Positions 1-12,892 of a stretch of DNA of 64,000 bases are shown one piece after another. This stretch comes from Gordionus sp. m RMFG-2023 (lineage: Eukaryota > Nematomorpha > Gordioida > Chordodea > Parachordodidae). The position numbers and the translations under genes are program-made. Where the stretch lies: positions 5,835,985 through 5,899,984 of the forward strand of contig NC_088776.1 in the NCBI RefSeq assembly GCF_954871325.1. Direction: 5' to 3'. The stretch's first letter is position 1; every line of letters begins with the position of its first letter. The notes below the pieces were generated by a model. It saw only the letters and a list, made by a program, of their open reading frames with translations, ran no database searches and was not told the DNA's origin.

Positions 1-1773
1 GTAGTTCCATAAAACCCACTTTATATAATTTGGAAAAGTAGTGTAACTACGTGGGGCTGAAGGGTTTAAGAGGGGAATATAATCCTTCATTTAAAAAATT
101 TTCCCTTCCATAAAAAATAGCTCGTTAATTTTGGCATTTAAATTTGAAGAACGCACTTTTTTCGCAAAAGCATATATTACGCCGGTTTATTTTTAGTATA
201 GTGGCCAGTAATCCAAAGAATTCGATTTTAAAAATGAGCAGTTTTTTAAGTCTTATATCCTATACTCAAGTGAGATATTTAAATAAAAAGTGAAACCATT
301 AATAATACATAAAGAAAAGGAATTTAAATAAATTGTTTATAAATTGTAAACTTAAACTAAACTAAGTAGCCTAAAATCTTGACAAATTATACAAAAACTC
401 GCTACTTTAATTTAAATATTTTGTTATTTCATTAGGTAATGCTCCTCATTTGTAACAGCCACTTCTTTCCATATGTTGTTTGTTTAATTTTAACGAGGAT
501 GTTATCTATTTCAAGCATTGAATTTATAATTAATCATCTTTTAATGTTATATTCTTACATGCAAATCAGATCCAACTTGTTCTCGATATATTTTTTAACC
601 TAATTAATTTCTACCGACGACTGGTATTAAAGATGTTGAAATTTCTGGGAGCATATTTTTTAAAATAAATTTAAATAACAACTAAAAGTTGTAAATTTCT
701 AACCCGCCCGCTCATATTTTAAATATTAAACCCGCTCCTCGTTTGTTCTTTAAAAAATTCTAATCCGCTGACGGATTAAAAACCCGTCCAATGCAGACCT
801 CTAATCCTGATCAACTAAAAACACAGACCCTTAACTTTAGGACTAGTTTTGTAAAGGTCGATTTGAACTTAGACAACAATATTGCATAAGCCTCGAAATT
901 TCTCTAATAGGTACCCATCTCTCTCTGTCATCTATGAACAAAACCTTTAAGATTTGCTTAATATTTATCTGTGTTATGTTAAATAATCTGATTTTGTTTG
1001 TTATACCTTTCGGTGAAATAATTTTTATTTTATACTAACGTTTTTTTTAATATCATAATAACATTACATTTTTTTTGATACCAATTTGAATTTTTATTTT
1101 GACATAATTGGTTATTATTTTATTGTTAAAAAAAGATATAAATGAAAAAAAATAAAATGTTGCCAAAATCTTTTAATTTTTTTTTTTAAAAAAATATATA
1201 AAAATTTATAAAATGACTAAATAAAAACATATATTAAAAGTATGAAGGCTCTAAAAAGAGCTTAATTTTATAATGAAAATGTACCTAAAAAGCAAGTATA
1301 ATTGTGTTTAAAAATTTCCAATTGAAGTTTTAGTTTAAGAAATAAAGATCCGCGGTTTTCGTTTGTTATGCTAGAAAAATTTCGGGATAAAGTTTTAAAA
1401 AAAATATACTGTGAAAAATTGCCGTTAGTTTAAATGACTATTGGCTGAAATATAAAGTTATTTAATTTTGAATATTTATTAATTTTTTTATTTTCCCTAC
1501 AATTAAGAGGGTTTGTGTTAATTGATGTAGGAAAGGATGTACGCAGGTTGCATCCCAAAAAAGGGATTTCCCATTGGACCAGAAGGTGCAGGTTAAGTCG
1601 GGTCTAAGTTATACGCAAATCTTTTGTAATTTTCACGAATAAAAAAATATTCTAATTTTTATTAATATAAAAAAAATAATCTTTCAAAGGTTAATAGTGC
1701 TACAAAAATTTTTATAATTTTTTAAAAATAAAGAAAAAATAAATAATCCATAAATATTTTAAAATGATTTTAG
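1..1773. other. Upstream or intronic region of the carboxypeptidase gene
   Basis: AT-rich sequence with no exon I can support. The first exon recognised downstream opens in the propeptide part of the protein, so earlier coding exons (signal peptide, start of propeptide) must lie in here or left of the window. About 690-800 has C/G-rich stretches ending in a TGCAGACCTCTAAT-like motif, resembling the hAT-type short elements described elsewhere. About 870-980 is a diverged partial copy of the TA-flanked MITE family A. Confidence 0.5.
870..980. repeat. Partial, diverged copy of MITE family A
   Basis: The stretch carries the family A interior in order: AATATTGCATAAGCCTCG, then TCATCTATGAACAAAA, then TTTGCTTAATATTTATCTG. 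The terminal inverted repeats are too decayed to place. Confidence 0.45.
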
Positions 1774-4700
1774 ATTGATAGATTTTCAAAAGAATGAAGC
1801 ATATATAGCACGATTATCAATTAGCATGACCTCTTTCGACTTTGAATACTATCCCAGAATGGCTGAGGTTTGTCTCTCTATTTCAGCATTATTTCCAAAT
1901 ATTACTGCTAATTTTTTAAATCTCCTCATATTATTCAATTATATTCCATATTTTTGCTTAGAAAAATGTTATTCCTAGCACATAAGCCGTGACCCGGTAC
2001 GCCTCATTTCTAAACAATATGTTCTATTTAGCTATATATATATAGTGTCCTCTAAACATCCCGAAAAGGAAAGAGGCCATTTTAGATTATACGGCGCCAT
2101 TTGCTTTTATTTTTAAACCGATAAAATAATAATAAACAAATAATATTTATTTAATTATAATACATTTCGTTTTCTTTCAAATAGGGTGTCCTAAGTTCAA
2201 AATACAAGCTTTGAAAATAATTATTGCTGTTAAACGGATCGTTTAGAGCCGATTTAACGACGGCTACTTCAATATTTTGGCCAGAAAATAAAGCCTAAGC
2301 TTCGAGATTTCAATGATTCCTAGACCTTTGTGCCATCTATGAGCAAAATCTTCAGGATTGCAATATTATTCTGGATTAAATATTGAGTTAGCCTTTTTTT
2401 AAAATCGGCTCAAATCAAACCGTTTAACAACACTAAAAATAACACGGGTAAGGTCAAGGCTTTAGAGCTAAAACGACTTTATTTTAAAGTTTTAAAACTT
2501 TAATGAAAAATAAAGAGTTTAATCATTTTTTTAAGACAAAATTAACATGCAACTTTAACAAAAAATTATTCAAATTCCCTAAAATTTCTTAAATATTTTT
2601 TGCTTTGTTTATGATTTTTAAATTACATTTCAGGTGTATTATTGGTTCGAATTTTTAGCGGAAAAATATCCCAAATTGGTAACAATAATCGATATCGGAG
2701 AATCTTACGAAGGGAGGCGTATGAAAATTCTCAAAGTTATTTTTTCTTAAATTTATTTTAACTACATTAATATTAATTAGTAAACAATTAATTTAACATA
2801 ACATTTAGAGAATAACATTCTTTCAGAAAGGGTGTAGGAAAGCTCTTTGGATAGTAGATTGATGTGTTTAAGTATAGCTATGGCCAACCTTTGTAAAAAA
2901 ACCCTCTTTCTTCTGAGAGTTTGCTGATTTGTGATCCTAAATTTTTGAAGAATGCTATGGCAAGTTTGTCAAAGGTGGTAAGTGTATGATAGGAATGAAA
3001 CAATGGTCATTTAAAATTTCTGTGTATTTGAGAGATTTTATGTTGTTCCTTCTGATCAATGATGTTAAGGGCTTGGTTATATGAGGCCAGGGGGCCTATA
3101 CATGCATATTCCCACACCAATAATTGGCTTCTCCTTCACGGAATTTGAGTGATCCCGCCAGGACGTTTACCGTATAATCTAAAAAGACCCTGGATGTTCT
3201 AGTATAGGAGGTATTTGAGCTGATTTCAAGGCATGTTGGATGATTGAATTACATTGTGTGCCTGATGACTCGACCATTGCTGGAGCGACGATGTAAACTA
3301 TGTCTTCCTTTCATGTCGACGATTTACAACCTGAACAGAGTGAGGGTGGGTGATGGTGCAGTTTAGAAGAATGCCGATGGCATGAGTAAGTTCGTTGTTA
3401 GAACGTTGAAGTTGAAGATTGAGAGAAGGAATGGCCTTGATGAAACTCATGCCCAGTACCATTGAGCAGGGAAGAAAACAGGGTGCGGTCAGTGAATTGC
3501 ATTCTAGTGTTTCAACGCAGCGAGCAACTACCGGAGTGTCTCAGTCTTTCTGTCTATGGGTTGTGGGGGGGGAGGTCAGAGTTAACATTGATCCTTGTTT
3601 CCCAAATATTTATGGCCTCTTAGAATGATAAAAAAAATTATTCTTTTTTTTAAAGGTGGATGTAAATATATTCCCATTTATCGCTTTGCAGGTTCACGAA
3701 TAAAAAATTTTCCAAGTCTAGATTTTTTTTAATAAATAAGTTTTCAGCCAGGCTCCCCGAGTTTTAATTAATTAGATTACATTACAATGAAGATTTTAAT
3801 TTCTAAGGTATAGCTAGCATTACTATTCATGTGCTTTCATTTATTTAACGCAGAGTTCGGTCCGCCACAAGGGTAGGGCAATTGAAAGCTTGTTCAAAAC
3901 TATTTTACGGGCTAGACCAGAAAATATTCTTAAAACTTTGGCCTGGCCCGAAAATATTTTTGACAATATCTCTGGACTTAAACTGACCTCTAACTTAGAC
4001 TTAAAATAGTTTCGAGTTCTAGAAAAAAGGGATTTGATTCAAAAAATTTTTTTAAAAAAAAAGATGTTATGGTTCCAGATTTTAGATCTGATCCGGTTAA
4101 AGATTTTGTTTCCAATCTCTCAAAAATTTAAACACGAGATAAATCAACAAATTCAGTATCTACATGAAAAGTAGAATGGGAGGGGAGGGAAGGGGCATTC
4201 GCTTTAATAACTCTGAGAAGGATAGAGAGTAAATCATGTCTGCAATTTTTTTTCTTCTCTCGTGTAGACACACATAATTTTGAAAAATATAAGTTATTTG
4301 TAAGATACTTTGGATAAGACGGTTGTTCCCATTATTTTTTTAAGAAGAGGGAGTTCTCGAGTGTTCCAGTTTCTAGTTCCGGCTCCAATCTCTTAAAAGG
4401 AGAACCCAATTATGTTTTAATAGATTTTCTATTTAATTTTTTTTTAAAAATTAATAATATAGATAGGGCGCGATACGGGGTCCAAAAAACCTGCCTTTTT
4501 TGTAGATGGTGGAATACACGCGCGAGAATGGCCGACAGTTACTACCGCCATGTATTTTATATCTCGAGTAAACAATTTACATTTTAAAGAAAAAATTAAT
4601 AGAACTAATAATTTGATGAGTTGTTGGAACCTAGAAGATGGACACAAGATGCAAAAGTTATCAAAACGATGAGAGATTTTGTAATGACTGCTGACTTTTA

Positions 4701-7700
4701 CATAATGCCAATCCTTAACCCTGATGGCTACGAATATTCGCATACTAAAGTATATATATTTTTTTAATTTCGATCAAATTAAATGATAAGCGAAAATACC
4801 TAATAAAGTTTAATAGAAAATATATCGTAACGCCGAATAAAATTTTTTCGCCATTATTCGATCAAATTATACGTTTAATTTGAAAATGATTCGCAAACAT
4901 TCGAAATTATTTCGCAATATTCGGAATTATTCATAAATATTAAGATTAATCGTAAGTATTTAACTTGTTCCCCATGAGTAGAGTTGTTAAACGGCGTATT
5001 TTTAGGCGATTTTTTAAAAAGGCTAATTCAATATTTTAGCCAGGAAAATATAGTCTAAGCCTCGAGATTTCGATAATATACGTCTAGACATTTGTTCCTT
5101 ATATGAGCAAAATCTTCAGGCTTGCGTAATATTTTTCTGAATGAAATATTAAGTTTACACTACCCCTGAGGAACTATACTTCATTTTTATTTAAACTTTA
5201 TTTCCACCATTTTTTTTTATCTTCGATAATCCATTTTAATATGGAATTTAATTTTCGAATTATTTGTTACGAATATGAGTAAAAAAAAATTTCGATTTTT
5301 TATGATTTATACAAATTATTTGATTCTAAAAATACGAATATTTAATTTTGTATATAAGGTATTAGTTACGGTCAAGTTTATATTATAAAAATGGGAATTC
5401 ATAATATTTGTGTTGTGAAACGACTCGATTTCTAAAAACCAGCCCGATTAGCATTCTAACCAAAATTATATATTGTAAGTCCTGGAGAGATTTTAGGTGG
5501 CAGATAGGTTTGGTTTGGACCTCTAAGGTGGTTTACATAGTATGGGAGAAAATCTTAATCGGACCTAAAAATCGAATGAAAATTGGGCCGTTTAAACAAC
5601 ATCTAATGCAAAATTTACAAACAAAAAAAAATTCCTAACCAGAAAATGCTTTCGCCATGTTTTTGGCCGAAATGTAATAAAAGAATGTAACTAAGTGACG
5701 AATAGTGTTGTTAAACGGCTAGATTTGAGCCGATTTAAAAAAAAGGCTAACTCAATTTATTATTGTGAAAATATTACGCAAGCCTAAATATTACATTCAT
5801 AGATAGCACAAAGGTTTGGACATCTACATTGTTGTGATGATTTAATGAAACATATTGAACCCATTCATATAAAATGATAATATTTGCAAAAATAATTAAA
5901 ATATAGACAAAGAAGCATTATTGAAATTTCTTTTATTATTTCTTTTGTTGTACATTTGTAAAGATTATAATTATAAATGCATGTGTTTTAATTAAATCGT
6001 CTGTATGTTTCATTAAATCATCACAACACTGTAGTAGCGAAATCTCAAGGCATAGGCAATATTTTTATGGCTAAAATATCGAGTTCGCTCTTTTTAAAAA
6101 TCAGCTCAAATCGACCCGTTTAACAACACTAGTGACGAATACAATGTTTAATCATAAATTGGTTAATATTAATATTTAAAATAAAATAACGAGTATATTT
6201 CTAAAAAAAAGAAAAAATCCATAGGAAAGAAAGGACGGAAGGAAGACACTGAAATTGGTTCTTTATAGGGATAAAATATGTCATATGAACTCATGTCTTT
6301 TTTTTTGTACGGGGAAAGAACATAAAAATAGTATTGTTTATTATTATATAAATAAGGATAGGTCCTGGAGAAAGAACCGGCGGCCAGATCGGATATCTAA
6401 ATGTACCGGCGTCGATCTGAATCGAAATTGGGGTCACAAATCATGGGGAACGGATGAAAGTTTATTATTTTAAATGAAATTTTTTGGTACATTATATTTT
6501 ATTTAATACGATTATAAATCCGGTATTTACCATAAAGCGATGAGATTTGAATTTAGTGAAAGTCCCGCTGTTCGAAGGAACCGATGAAAGCGATTATAGA
6601 GAGTTTTGAATTATACCCGGTTCGAGCCTAAATTTTTTAAAAAAATGCCCGAACGTATATTTTAAATCGCTATTATTGGCTATAAAAATTAACGACAAAT
6701 AAAATTTATTTAAAAAAAATCTGGGGCGGACCTGAAAGTATAAAACCCGGGCCGGGAATTGCAAATGGTACCTTTGCAAATCTCTGATATAGACAAAGCC
6801 ATCCCGCAGTAGAAACCGAACTAATCCGAAGCGAATCGGTTTTTGAATATTTACAATATTTAACAAAAATATAATTATATATAAAATAAAATATGATAAA
6901 TAACACCCAAGAGTAATAAAATTATTTTTTATTTAAATAATATCGTCTTCAAATGAGATTTGATTATAAGAAAAAATTCCGGCAAAAGATTTTCCAATTT
7001 TTGAACCATGATTTTAATCATTTTGCTATTTCTCTGTTTAGTTGTCACCAGCTTTAGAAAATAATAGTTCACAAAGAACAGAAGCTCCTTGAATTCCCCC
7101 CCCCTTCTCACCAATATTTAAGAATTAATTTACAGGCAAAAGAATGATTTTTAATAAAGAATAAATATATAAGATAATCTTGGATCTCATTAAGTTTATT
7201 TTGACTTTGTTTAAATTCAATTAGAATTTAATATTTTTATTCAATAAGCATACCATAAAATGGCGCTACACTGATCCTATGTATGTAGGATATTATTAAA
7301 CGAATCGCCAAATTAGCAGTTTATATATTCATGAACCATAATTTTAGACAATATATGCGTTAACCAACTATAAAAATAATTTCGACAATGCATTGCCTGT
7401 TCTTTTTGCTAAGTCAAATTGGTTTTTTTTAATTTCCTAAACTTAGCATATAAACGTTTTATAATTTAAAGTTGCATTCTAAATACTAGTGTTGTTAAAC
7501 GGCTCAATTTGAGCCGATTTTAAAAACGGTTAACTTAACATTGCAGCTAGGAAAATATAGCCTAAGAGTAGAGATTTCGCCTATAGATGCTCAATCCTAT
7601 GTGCCATCTATGAGCAAAATCTTTAGGCTTGCTTAATATTTTTCTGGATAAAACATTGAGTAAGCATTTTAAAACTCAAATTGAGTCGTTTCAACACTAC

Positions 7701-9947
7701 TAATTACAACCTCGTTAATAATTAATATTTAGTATAATATATTAACAAAAAACGCAGAAAGCTAGTATGTATGTGAATCGAATTTGAATAGATTTGGGAA
7801 ATTTTTGATAATTTATATTCATTTTGATACTTATAAAAAGATTACATACAATGTTTCTCTCAATAGAAAAACTAAACCGAACTGCGGAGCAGATTCTAAA
7901 GATCTAATTGCCAGATTCCAAAAACCTAAATGCCAATGATTCTCGGTTCAAACAATTGACCTTCACTATTTAAATTATTTTTATAAGGAAATATTCTGAT
8001 GCAGATTTATAATCTTGCATGGAAGGAGGAATTTTGGTTGTTATTGAATTAAACTTGAGTGCTGCTATTAATTTATGAGTATAAGTTGTTTTTAAATTAT
8101 CGTTATTTTGAGATTTTTTTACATGCGTTTTACTGGAATTTGAACATGGTACAGTTTTCACAGTTCACTAGTGTTATTCATTCTCCTACATGGGAAAAAC
8201 TTGAATTTATATACGGTAGAGTAATAGCCAGTTGTTCATGATTACATATTGAATATCTTATAGATATATGTTGTTAATGTCATTTAATAATTCATTAAAT
8301 TTTGAAACCCAAGGTGATTCAAATATGTTTCATTTACTTGAGATCTTTCTTGTGAATCAGCATAGGCTGCTAGAGCATAGATAACGGTAGCAGTTCCACT
8401 AAAATTATTTCTTTTATTTATAGTTATAAAAAAATGAAGTGTATTAGTTATTATAAACAAAAATAAAATAATTCATATATGAAGCAGACGATAAAATTAT
8501 GAATAATAAGAGACGATAATATTTATAATGTAAACTTGAAATTTACAATTTTTTTTAATATTTGGCAGAGCTCGATTTTTGTTTCATATCTTCTAACATT
8601 ATATGCTAGACCGATGTGGTGTATAGTGAAATGAATCTAACTTATCATTACCAACACTAATTAAATTTTTAAAAATTATACAGTACCCGTATTTTAAAAT
8701 TTTGTATAAAATTCATTTCTAAACAAAATTGGGTTTATTTGTGCATAGAAATTAAATTTATAAAAATATATATATTATATAATCTATATTTCATATTACC
8801 AATCAGAATAACATTTTTATTCTAATGTTATTTACTATTCAATTTTCTCTCTTAGTTAGATCTAAAACAAAAATTTTGAACAATTAAGACACACGCTTTT
8901 AATTAAACTTATTTTAAAAAAGACGAATTTTTTCGTACTTAAAACTAGCCACATTAGAGTGTCCTTGTTCAAATACCTTATAGCCTGTACTAAAAAAGCA
9001 ATTAAGTATTCAAATTAAGCGATCCAGGGCAAAGTCTCCTTCTTTCTTTCTTTGAATATTATAAATAACACTTTATCTAATCATTAGGCTCCCATGGTGT
9101 GGCCTACGATAACCCATGCGAAGTAATTTATCAGGGATTAAGTCCTTTCTCCGAAATCGAGACGAGAAATTTGGCAGATTTTATAAGAAGCCGGAGATGG
9201 GATATCCTTTCCTATTTAACTATTCACGCGTATAGTCAAATGTGGATGTACCCTTTTGCTTATACTTATGACAACGCGCCCGATCACGAGGAATTAGTAA
9301 ATACATACTATATAACATATTTTTTTAAAAAATTAAAATTAGATGTGACAGTTAAACATTTTAAGTTCTTATTATTTTTAGAGCGATCTCATGAGGGAAG
9401 CAAAAAAATCGGCACCGAATTACAAAATTGGAAGTGTCGCCCAACTCTTATGTAAGTTTTATCACGGGGAATTTTGGACTGGGGTAAAATAAACCCCGAT
9501 TTCAATAATCGAAGGAAAGGAGGGAGGGGAGTGGGGTGAATAAAATTTATATTACATAATTATTTTTTTTGTAAAATATACTTTAATAATACATAAAATT
9601 AATTTCATAAACTATTACAAATGATTGTTTAATGTTAGCTCTAAATTATTTTTTAAAAAACCTATGGATGGCAAGGCTATTTATCATAAATAAGCAAATG
9701 GAAAACTTGATTACATTTTTTTTTACTGCTCGTTGTAATTAATATAAAAGATGCCGTAACTGGTTCATCACTTGACTGGGCCTACGACGATATGAAGATA
9801 AAATACAGTTTTGTGATTGAATTGAAAGATATGGGTCATGGATTTTTATTGCCAAGTACCAAAATCTTACCAGTAGCCTCGGAGGTGTGGACAATTTATG
9901 AGTATATAATTTCTTACGTGTTAAATCGTGAAACTGGCTATAAATGA
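1774..9947 (+). CDS. Metallocarboxypeptidase, M14 A/B type, eight exons, 5' end missing
   Basis: Secreted or digestive-type zinc carboxypeptidase that removes C-terminal residues. Exons read here: 1774-1867, 2634-2735, 4463-4567, 4621-4749, 6357-6459, 9088-9296, 9382-9451, 9751-9947 (stop TGA). Every junction is GT-AG and keeps frame, giving about 335 residues. Exon 1 is the end of the propeptide (SFDFEYYPRMAE). The catalytic domain shows GGIHAREW (zinc His and Glu), NPDGYEY, DRSWRKNR (Arg127 equivalent), GVDLNRNWG (Asn144/Arg145), TIHAYSQMW (third zinc His, Tyr198) and YAVTGSSLDWAY (Tyr248). The specificity position 255 is Leu, which favours CPA-like rather than CPB-like cleavage. FVIELKDMG holds the catalytic Glu270. 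The domain is complete; the signal peptide and most of the propeptide are not seen. One intron is only 53 bp (4568-4620), while others exceed 1.5 kb and contain MITEs. The family is certain; exact substrate is inferred. Confidence 0.93.
2226..2435. repeat. MITE family A copy
   Basis: Opens with TGTTAAACGGATCGTTTAGA and closes with the complementary CGTTTAACAACACTA. The interior has TGTGCCATCTATGAGCAAAA, as in the other copies. It lies in the first recognised carboxypeptidase intron. Confidence 0.75.
2736..4462. other. Long intron of the carboxypeptidase gene
   Basis: Runs from GTTATT after the exon ending in ILK to ATATAG before IGRDTG. It holds no recognisable gene. Less AT-rich sequence around 2830-3600 has no coding similarity I can name and may be an old repeat. 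Confidence 0.7.
4980..5165. repeat. Diverged MITE family A copy
   Basis: Left end GAGTTGTTAAACGGCG and interior CCTCGAGATTTCG, ATGAGCAAAATCTTCAGG match the family. The right inverted repeat is lost after about 5160. It lies in the carboxypeptidase intron between the exons ending at 4749 and starting at 6357. Confidence 0.6.
5703..6131. repeat. MITE family A copy split by a second MITE
   Basis: Ends TAGTGTTGTTAAACGG and CCGTTTAACAACACTA belong to family A. The middle is interrupted by a different inverted-repeat element at about 5824-6034, after which the family A interior resumes (GCGAAATCTCAAGGC). This makes the copy about 430 bp instead of 210 bp. Confidence 0.8.
5824..6034. repeat. Short inverted-repeat element nested in MITE family A
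   Basis: Terminal inverted repeat: CTACATTGTTGTGATGATTT at the left and the complement of CTACAGTGTTGTGATGATTT at the right, continuing into AATGAAACATA. No coding capacity. The insertion breaks an otherwise recognisable family A copy. Confidence 0.75.
6595..6830. repeat. GC-rich-ended hAT-like MITE, degenerate
   Basis: Contains a C/G-rich block with AACCCGGGCCGGG followed by TTGCAAATGGTACC and ATCTCTG, the same order seen at the right end of the 12893-13125 element. The left end (TAGAGAG, ACCCGGTTCGAGCC) is poorly preserved and no target duplication is clear. It sits in a carboxypeptidase intron. Confidence 0.45.
7487..7700. repeat. MITE family A copy
   Basis: Left end TAGTGTTGTTAAACGGCTCA and right end TTTCAACACTA, interior GTGCCATCTATGAGCAAAAT. 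Both ends abut TA, as in most other copies. It lies in a carboxypeptidase intron. Confidence 0.8.
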
Positions 9948-11080
9948 GCTCAAGAAAAAAATTAATTGATTAGTATACAATAATATGCGACCTGTATAAA
10001 AAAAAGAATATGATATTTTAGAAAAACTGTTTATTAATACTTTTAACGACAAAAACGATTTTTTTTAAAAAAAAACAATTGGTCTATAAGCGCAAAAATT
10101 TTACAAATATATATATATTTTTAAAAATATTATCTATAATATAAATATTAATTCGATATTTATTGAATAAATTGCACATTCTATTTCATATATTATAAAT
10201 ACAACATTTTATTACAAATAGACTAGTTTTCTTTTGTATATGTAAATTAAAAAAAAATTATTTTTAAATATTCTTTAAAAAAAAAATTTTCATTTATATA
10301 CATTTTAATATAATGTGTGATAAAGCTATTTATCTATAATACTAGAATGATCAGTGATAGTTTTAGCGGTGCTGTTGATCTAAAAATAAATAGTAAATTA
10401 TTAAATAACTACATAATCATATTCGAACATAATCTTATAGCTTAAATTAATAGAGAAGGAAGGGAATAATAATAATTACTTTCTTATAAGAATTTCTCAG
10501 TGGAAATCTACATCTGGTCTAAATATCGTTAATTATGCTCACCTAACACTTAAATAAATTCGGACCATAGGGTAGGGATTGGATCGGGCTTTGCAAGATC
10601 ACTATTTCTCAGTGCTCTCACGTGATTTTAATTTAACATCACAAATGAAAGATAATTATATATATCGCCGGGTATGGGATTACAGTATTCTATATTTAAG
10701 TACTGATTTTTTAATCAATGACATATAATAATGCCTAAGCTGACGATTCCTTCATAATAATGCATTCTAAAGCGTCGTTGAATGAAGATCAGCTAGAGAC
10801 CACGTGACAGGATCCAGAATACTTTAAATTATTTGAATTTGGCCTGCATAAATATATTTTTTTTGTTTGAGAATATCCTTGTAATAATTGTGAGGTAGGA
10901 TATTATTTTTCTTGGCTTACATTAAAATTTTAATTATATATATATATATATTCTATGCATAAAGGTGTCCTCAGCTGTTTTCTATTGATGTTCACTTTTT
11001 TTAGGCATTATTATTTGCCATTGGGTTAAACATGATATTATATTTTTTTTACGAAAATTTAGTTACTTTTATTATTTTAA
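9948..11080. other. Intergenic region after the carboxypeptidase
   Basis: Very AT-rich. Apart from a partial family B MITE near 10715, I see nothing in it. A polyadenylation signal for the carboxypeptidase cannot be singled out among many AATAAA-like words. Confidence 0.5.
10715..10815. repeat. Partial MITE family B
   Basis: Begins CAATGACATATAATAATGCC and continues through TGACGATTCC, CATAATAATGCATT and GTCGTTGAATGAAGATCAGC, which is one whole terminal inverted repeat. The opposite end is not found nearby, so this is one arm only. Confidence 0.6.
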
Positions 11081-11086
11081 ATGTGG

Positions 11087-11570
11087 AGAAGCGGAAGTAC
11101 GAGAAAGAATACTGTTTCAAATACCACTATAGATAGCCTATGAAAGTGACTAACATTCTTTAAGAAAAAAAAATTAGAGAAGAAACGATGAAAGAAATTC
11201 GAGATCATATCCAATCATTTCCCGTGATTAAAATCTCATTTCTAAAAGTAATCTAATAAAGATGATGCACAGCAGAACTTCAATTTAAAGAATAAAGAAA
11301 TGTATTAAAATGAAGTGCAAATAAAAAAAATACATTACTAAAATCCGATTTATTGCCTGCCTTACCGAAATATAATTAATTTTAATTTAGGGCTCAATCA
11401 TCCGAAAAGAGATAAATGTGATAAAATTAAAATTCTTCAAGGAAACAACGAGCGCCCAATTTAAAAGTCTAATCTTTTTTGAAAATTGTTTTAATAATTT
11501 ATATGTAACAGCGCATTGCAATATCAGCAAATTGAGTATAGTTAGCCTTGGGTAATAATTTCCATATTTT
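11087..11570 (+). pseudogene. Decayed transposase fragment, family not named
   Basis: Across different frames the sequence reads like a widespread animal transposase-like family that has a 'R.HI.SFP..SHY' stretch followed by 'P K.D.C D.C'. Visible here are EIRDHIQSFPVIK and, about 200 bp later, NHPKRDKCDKIKILQGN. Many stops and frame changes separate them. The assignment rests on memory of the pattern and is weak. Confidence 0.3.
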
Positions 11571-11774
11571 ATGCATTTTTATTCTAATAATTGATCAATG
11601 TGTCAATCAGAATTTTTGATTTCCTAATTTATACCTATTTTATTATCATAATTATTTTGACATCATTTTAGAATTCAATCAATTAAAAAAATCTAAAATT
11701 CCAAAAGTTACCATAATTTTACATATTTCCAATGTTAGAAAGGGTGTTTGATTAGGTGAATATGAACATCACTT

Positions 11775-12360
11775 ATGCTTGGTCATGGTTTAAATAATCT
11801 GGTTACAGTGGATGGTATCAAATACCTTTTTATTGAAGGTTCCATCAAAAGAACAAGAGAAATTATTAATGCTCTAAAATATAAAATTGCAAAGATTGAA
11901 TTTAAGTTCAAGGCAGGTCAAAGAAAATGTTCAAGTAAAATAGATCTAACATCAGATATGCTAGATATTGATTACCCACTTTCAAATTGGCGATTCCAAT
12001 GATGATAGTAAAATTAATGCCACACATATGAAAACGTTAAAATTAAATGTCCCAACCAGGCGGCATAGTATATTAATTATGCTTGAAAGCATATCTGGAG
12101 CAAATAAAAATTTAGTTAACGTTTTGAAATGGGAAATACTATCTCAAATTATGAATCATATTTATTATAAAAACTATTAGCTTCTTTCAAAATTTAAAGA
12201 AACAGAAAGAGTTGAATTTCTACCTGCGCCGACCTTAGACTTGGAATGATTTTTTAGAAGTAAAATGGAAGCAAATTTAATAGTAACTTTGAATGATGGT
12301 TCAGATATTATTTCCCTAAAGGAAAATATGCAAAAAAGTTACGATTTCCCTGCAAGTAAT
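11775..12360 (+). pseudogene. Open but frame-broken coding-like stretch, unrecognised
   Basis: Two overlapping open frames (11775-12002 and 11968-12180) followed by another stretch around 12265-12360 read like one protein with frame changes (for example IKYLFIEGSIKRTREIINAL, then LNVPTRRHSILIML). I do not recognise the family. It could be the tail of the decayed transposase just upstream. A family A MITE cuts it off at about 12372. Confidence 0.25.
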
Positions 12361-12371
12361 AATATTATAAG

Positions 12372-12594
12372 TAGTGTTGTAAGACGGCTTGTTTTGAGCC
12401 GATTTTTAAAAACGGCTAACTCAATATTTCCTCCAGAAAAATATTACCCAAGCCTGAAAATTTTGCTCATAGTAGGAACAAAGGTCCAGACATATATTGT
12501 CGAAATCTTGAGGCTTATGCAATATTTTTCTGGCTGAAATATTGAGTTAGCTGTTTTTAAAAATAGGCTCAAAACGAGCCGTTTAACAACAGTA
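12372..12594. repeat. MITE family A copy
   Basis: Left end TAGTGTTGTAAGACGGCTTG, then GAGCCGATTTTTAAAAACGG; right end GAGCCGTTTAACAACAGTA. The terminal inverted repeats are about 55-60 bp. One of the better preserved copies. Confidence 0.85.
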
Positions 12595-12892
12595 ATTATA
12601 AGTATGTCCATTTATTTAATTTATTTTTAAAATAATCTTGGCACTGGCTTCTCTTCTAGATTGTAAGATTTCAAAAAATTAAAAATTGTGTAGAAGTATA
12701 TTGACAGAACTGTTATAGTGGGATATATATATATTGATGTTTTGTAATAATGTATTGATTTTTTTTGGGTGAAGGGGGGGGGGGGATTTATATATATATA
12801 ATAATGTATTTATTATTTTACAAAAATAAAAGATAAAATTGATACACTAAATCCGTATTTCAATACTTATTGTTCATTTTATGTAGATATAT

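Noticed and set aside
3419-3628. 69-residue + frame in a carboxypeptidase intron
   Set aside because: No homology I recognise, no splice context, and the neighbouring exons join without it.
4444-4743. 99-residue minus-strand frame
   Set aside because: It is the shadow of two carboxypeptidase exons on the + strand, which hold the HAREW and NPDGY motifs.
6594-6906. Two overlapping minus-strand frames of 90 and 66 residues
   Set aside because: They run through a degenerate GC-rich-ended hAT-like MITE.
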